Source: Microvirga arsenatis (GTDB lineage Bacteria; Pseudomonadota; Alphaproteobacteria; Rhizobiales; Beijerinckiaceae). Taken from it: a stretch of DNA of 64,000 bases. Of this stretch, positions 62,659 through 64,000 are shown piece after piece. Position 1 is the first letter of the stretch. Each line of letters opens with the position of its first letter. The notes beneath the pieces were generated by a model. The model worked only from the letters and a program-made list of their open reading frames with translations, did not search any database and was not told the DNA's origin. Where the stretch lies: the NCBI RefSeq assembly GCF_009910705.1, contig NZ_JAAAXJ010000003.1, positions 310,001 to 374,000 on the forward strand, given 5' to 3'. Made by a program: the position numbers and the translations under genes.

Positions 62659-63849
62659 TCAGCGCTTGTTCCGAACCGGGATCGGCATCTTGTCGGCCTG
62701 AATCGTGGCGACGAGATCGAGCAGGTCGTTCGCATCCTTGCCGTTGGCCTTGACCTTGAAGTGATACATGTCCTGCAGGGCCTGGTGATCTTCCTTGCGG
62801 AATGTCATGGCGCCCTTCGGCGTCTCGAAGGTCATGCCTTCCATGGCCGTGATCAGCTTTTCGGTGTCGGTGCCGCCTGCCTTCTGGATGGCGGTGACGA
62901 CGGCGGAGGCCGCGGCGAAGCCGCCCGCGGTGAAGAAGTCCGGCGGCGAGTTGAAGCGCTTCTGGTGCTCGGCCACGAGCCAGTCGTTCATGGCATTCTT
63001 CGGGAAGGCGTAATAGTAATACACCGCCCCTTCCATGCCGGGATAGTTCTTGTAGATCTGCATGGCGGGCAGGATGTTGCCGCCGGGTGCGATCTCGATA
63101 CCGAAGCGCTCGGGCTTCAGGTCGGCAATCTTCGGCAGCGGATGCTGGCCGGCCCAGATGATGTTGATGATCTTCTTGCCCGGCTTGTCCTTGAGCGCAT
63201 CGAAGATGCGCTGCGCCGAAGCGGTGAAGTCGGTGGCGTTCTGCGGAGCATATTCCTCGAACACAACCTTCGCATTGGGGCGGATCTGGGCAAGCGCGTT
63301 CTTGAGCGCGGCAACGCCGTCGCGTCCGAAGGCGTAGTCCTGCGCCAGGGTTGCAATCGACACGTCGCCGCTCGCCGGAACGGCGGCCGCGGCGCCGTAG
63401 GCGTCCTGCGTGGAGTTGCGGGCGGTGCGGAAGATGAAGCGGTTCCACTTCTCACCGGTGATCGCGTCGGCGACGGCGGGCTCCACGATCAGGATCTTCC
63501 CGTTCTCCTCGGCTACCGGCAGCATGGCGAGTGCCGCCGCCGACGAGGTGGTGCCGACGGCGAGATCGACCTTGTCGTCGTTATAGGCCTGCTCCAGCAG
63601 CGTCTTGGCGAGGTCGGCCTTGAGCTGGTCGTCCTTGACGATGACGCTGATCTTGCGGCCGTTCACGGCCATGGTGCCCTTGGTCAGATATTCCAGGCCC
63701 ATCATGAACCCGGCCTCGGTCTGCTTGGCATAGGCCTCGAGCGGACCGGTCTTGCCGGCGATCAAGGCGATCTTGATGTCCTGCGCGAAAGCGGCAGACG
63801 CGAAGAAAATTCCTGCCGTAGCGGCAGCGATTTTAAGTCCCAGGCGCAT
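62659..63849 (-). CDS. ABC transporter substrate-binding protein (HAAT family), system 2
   Basis: This is a 396-residue periplasmic protein. The signal peptide is at about 1-22 (ending AFAQ). The mature part has IALIAGKTGPLEAYAKQTEAGFMMGLEYL, VVDD-like VKDDQLKADL, GTTSSAAALAMLPVAEE and FFTAGGFAAASAVVTAIQKAGG. It resembles the binding proteins found near aromatic or amide catabolism in alphaproteobacteria, but the ligand is unknown. GGGGAGA lies five bases before the ATG. It is the first gene of the second importer operon. Confidence 0.88.
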   Translation of the reverse strand: MRLGLKIAAATAGIFFASAAFAQDIKIALIAGKTGPLEAYAKQTEAGFMMGLEYLTKGTMAVNGRKISVIVKDDQLKADLAKTLLEQAYNDDKVDLAVGTTSSAAALAMLPVAEENGKILIVEPAVADAITGEKWNRFIFRTARNSTQDAYGAAAAVPASGDVSIATLAQDYAFGRDGVAALKNALAQIRPNAKVVFEEYAPQNATDFTASAQRIFDALKDKPGKKIINIIWAGQHPLPKIADLKPERFGIEIAPGGNILPAMQIYKNYPGMEGAVYYYYAFPKNAMNDWLVAEHQKRFNSPPDFFTAGGFAAASAVVTAIQKAGGTDTEKLITAMEGMTFETPKGAMTFRKEDHQALQDMYHFKVKANGKDANDLLDLVATIQADKMPIPVRNKR

Positions 63850-63955
63850 AGGTCTCCCCGTTTTGTTATTTCACCATTGACGTCTCTGCAGTGCAGCATG
63901 TCAAGATCGGCTGGGAAACCGTCCCTTATCAGAAAGGATGAGCGGCCTGGGGCTC

Positions 63956-64000
63956 TCAAGCCTCCGGAAGGACGGGAGTCTCGATATCCTTGGCTTCACG
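63956..64000 (-). CDS. C-terminal end of a leftward gene (partial)
   Basis: The last 14 codons before a TGA at 63956-63958 read REAKDIETPVLPEA. Only the end is visible, so no product can be assigned. It would lie directly upstream of the second importer operon. The 106-base gap to the binding-protein start contains a short inverted repeat (CTGCA-G-TGCAG at 63886-63896). Confidence 0.3.
   Translation of the reverse strand, partial: REAKDIETPVLPEA

Noticed and set aside
61871..63448. A 525-residue reading of livG extended upstream
   Set aside because: The extension is an out-of-frame reading of the binding-protein gene. LivG begins at 62632.

Overview
The window is high-GC chromosomal DNA from an alphaproteobacterium, most likely Hyphomicrobiales of the Microvirga/Methylobacterium type. 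The main support is rhizobial-type GlgC and DenD proteins, a MalQ-TreY fusion, and promoter motifs matching the alphaproteobacterial EcfG general-stress sigma factor (GGAAC-N16/17-CGTT). The taxon is inferred from protein family resemblance, since no rRNA or other marker gene is present. I see no tRNA, rRNA, CRISPR array, transposon, integrase or phage gene, so this looks like ordinary chromosome carrying catabolic and storage modules.

Positions 1-11750 hold small-molecule catabolism. First comes the end of a TRAP transporter (permease fragment, DctP binding protein) and a D-erythronate dehydrogenase (denD). Next are a small membrane protein, an uncharacterised 99-residue protein, an HtrA-fold protein that has lost its whole catalytic triad, and an inositol-monophosphatase-type enzyme. 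A divergent amino-acid-type cluster follows. One aminotransferase is translationally coupled to a PAS/HTH (YheO/DauR-type) regulator. Facing it are a paralogous aminotransferase, an M20 peptidase, a PLP dehydratase and an ornithine-cyclodeaminase-like enzyme. A perfect 17-bp palindrome lies between the two arms.

Positions 11775-19496 hold two hypothetical genes, an E. coli-type serA, a membrane-lipid group resembling E. coli ybhP-ybhN-clsB (here with clsB inverted), a DedA protein and a DUF2934 protein. Positions 19633-35509 are a large glycogen/trehalose locus. glgC-glgA run rightward, treZ, malQ-treY (fused), glgB and glgX run leftward, and a second glgA diverges from treZ. The treZ promoter is a perfect EcfG match, and several neighbouring genes carry close matches, so the locus is probably part of the general stress response.

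Positions 35625-44686 are mixed: a secreted Gly-rich protein, selO, small hypotheticals, an L,D-transpeptidase, an Mfd-family DNA translocase and a histidine phosphatase.

Positions 44749-58478 form an aromatic-acid module. A leftward branched-chain-amino-acid-type ABC importer with an alpha/beta hydrolase diverges from a rightward operon. That operon encodes an aryl-CoA ligase, a fused FAD-monooxygenase/old-yellow-enzyme reductase, an SDR, a MarR regulator, an enoyl-CoA hydratase, an acyl-CoA dehydrogenase and a RidA-type deaminase. Together they resemble the aerobic CoA-dependent 2-aminobenzoate (anthranilate) pathway. Positions 58488-64000 hold a Gre-family factor, a second complete Liv-type ABC importer, and the last codons of another leftward gene.
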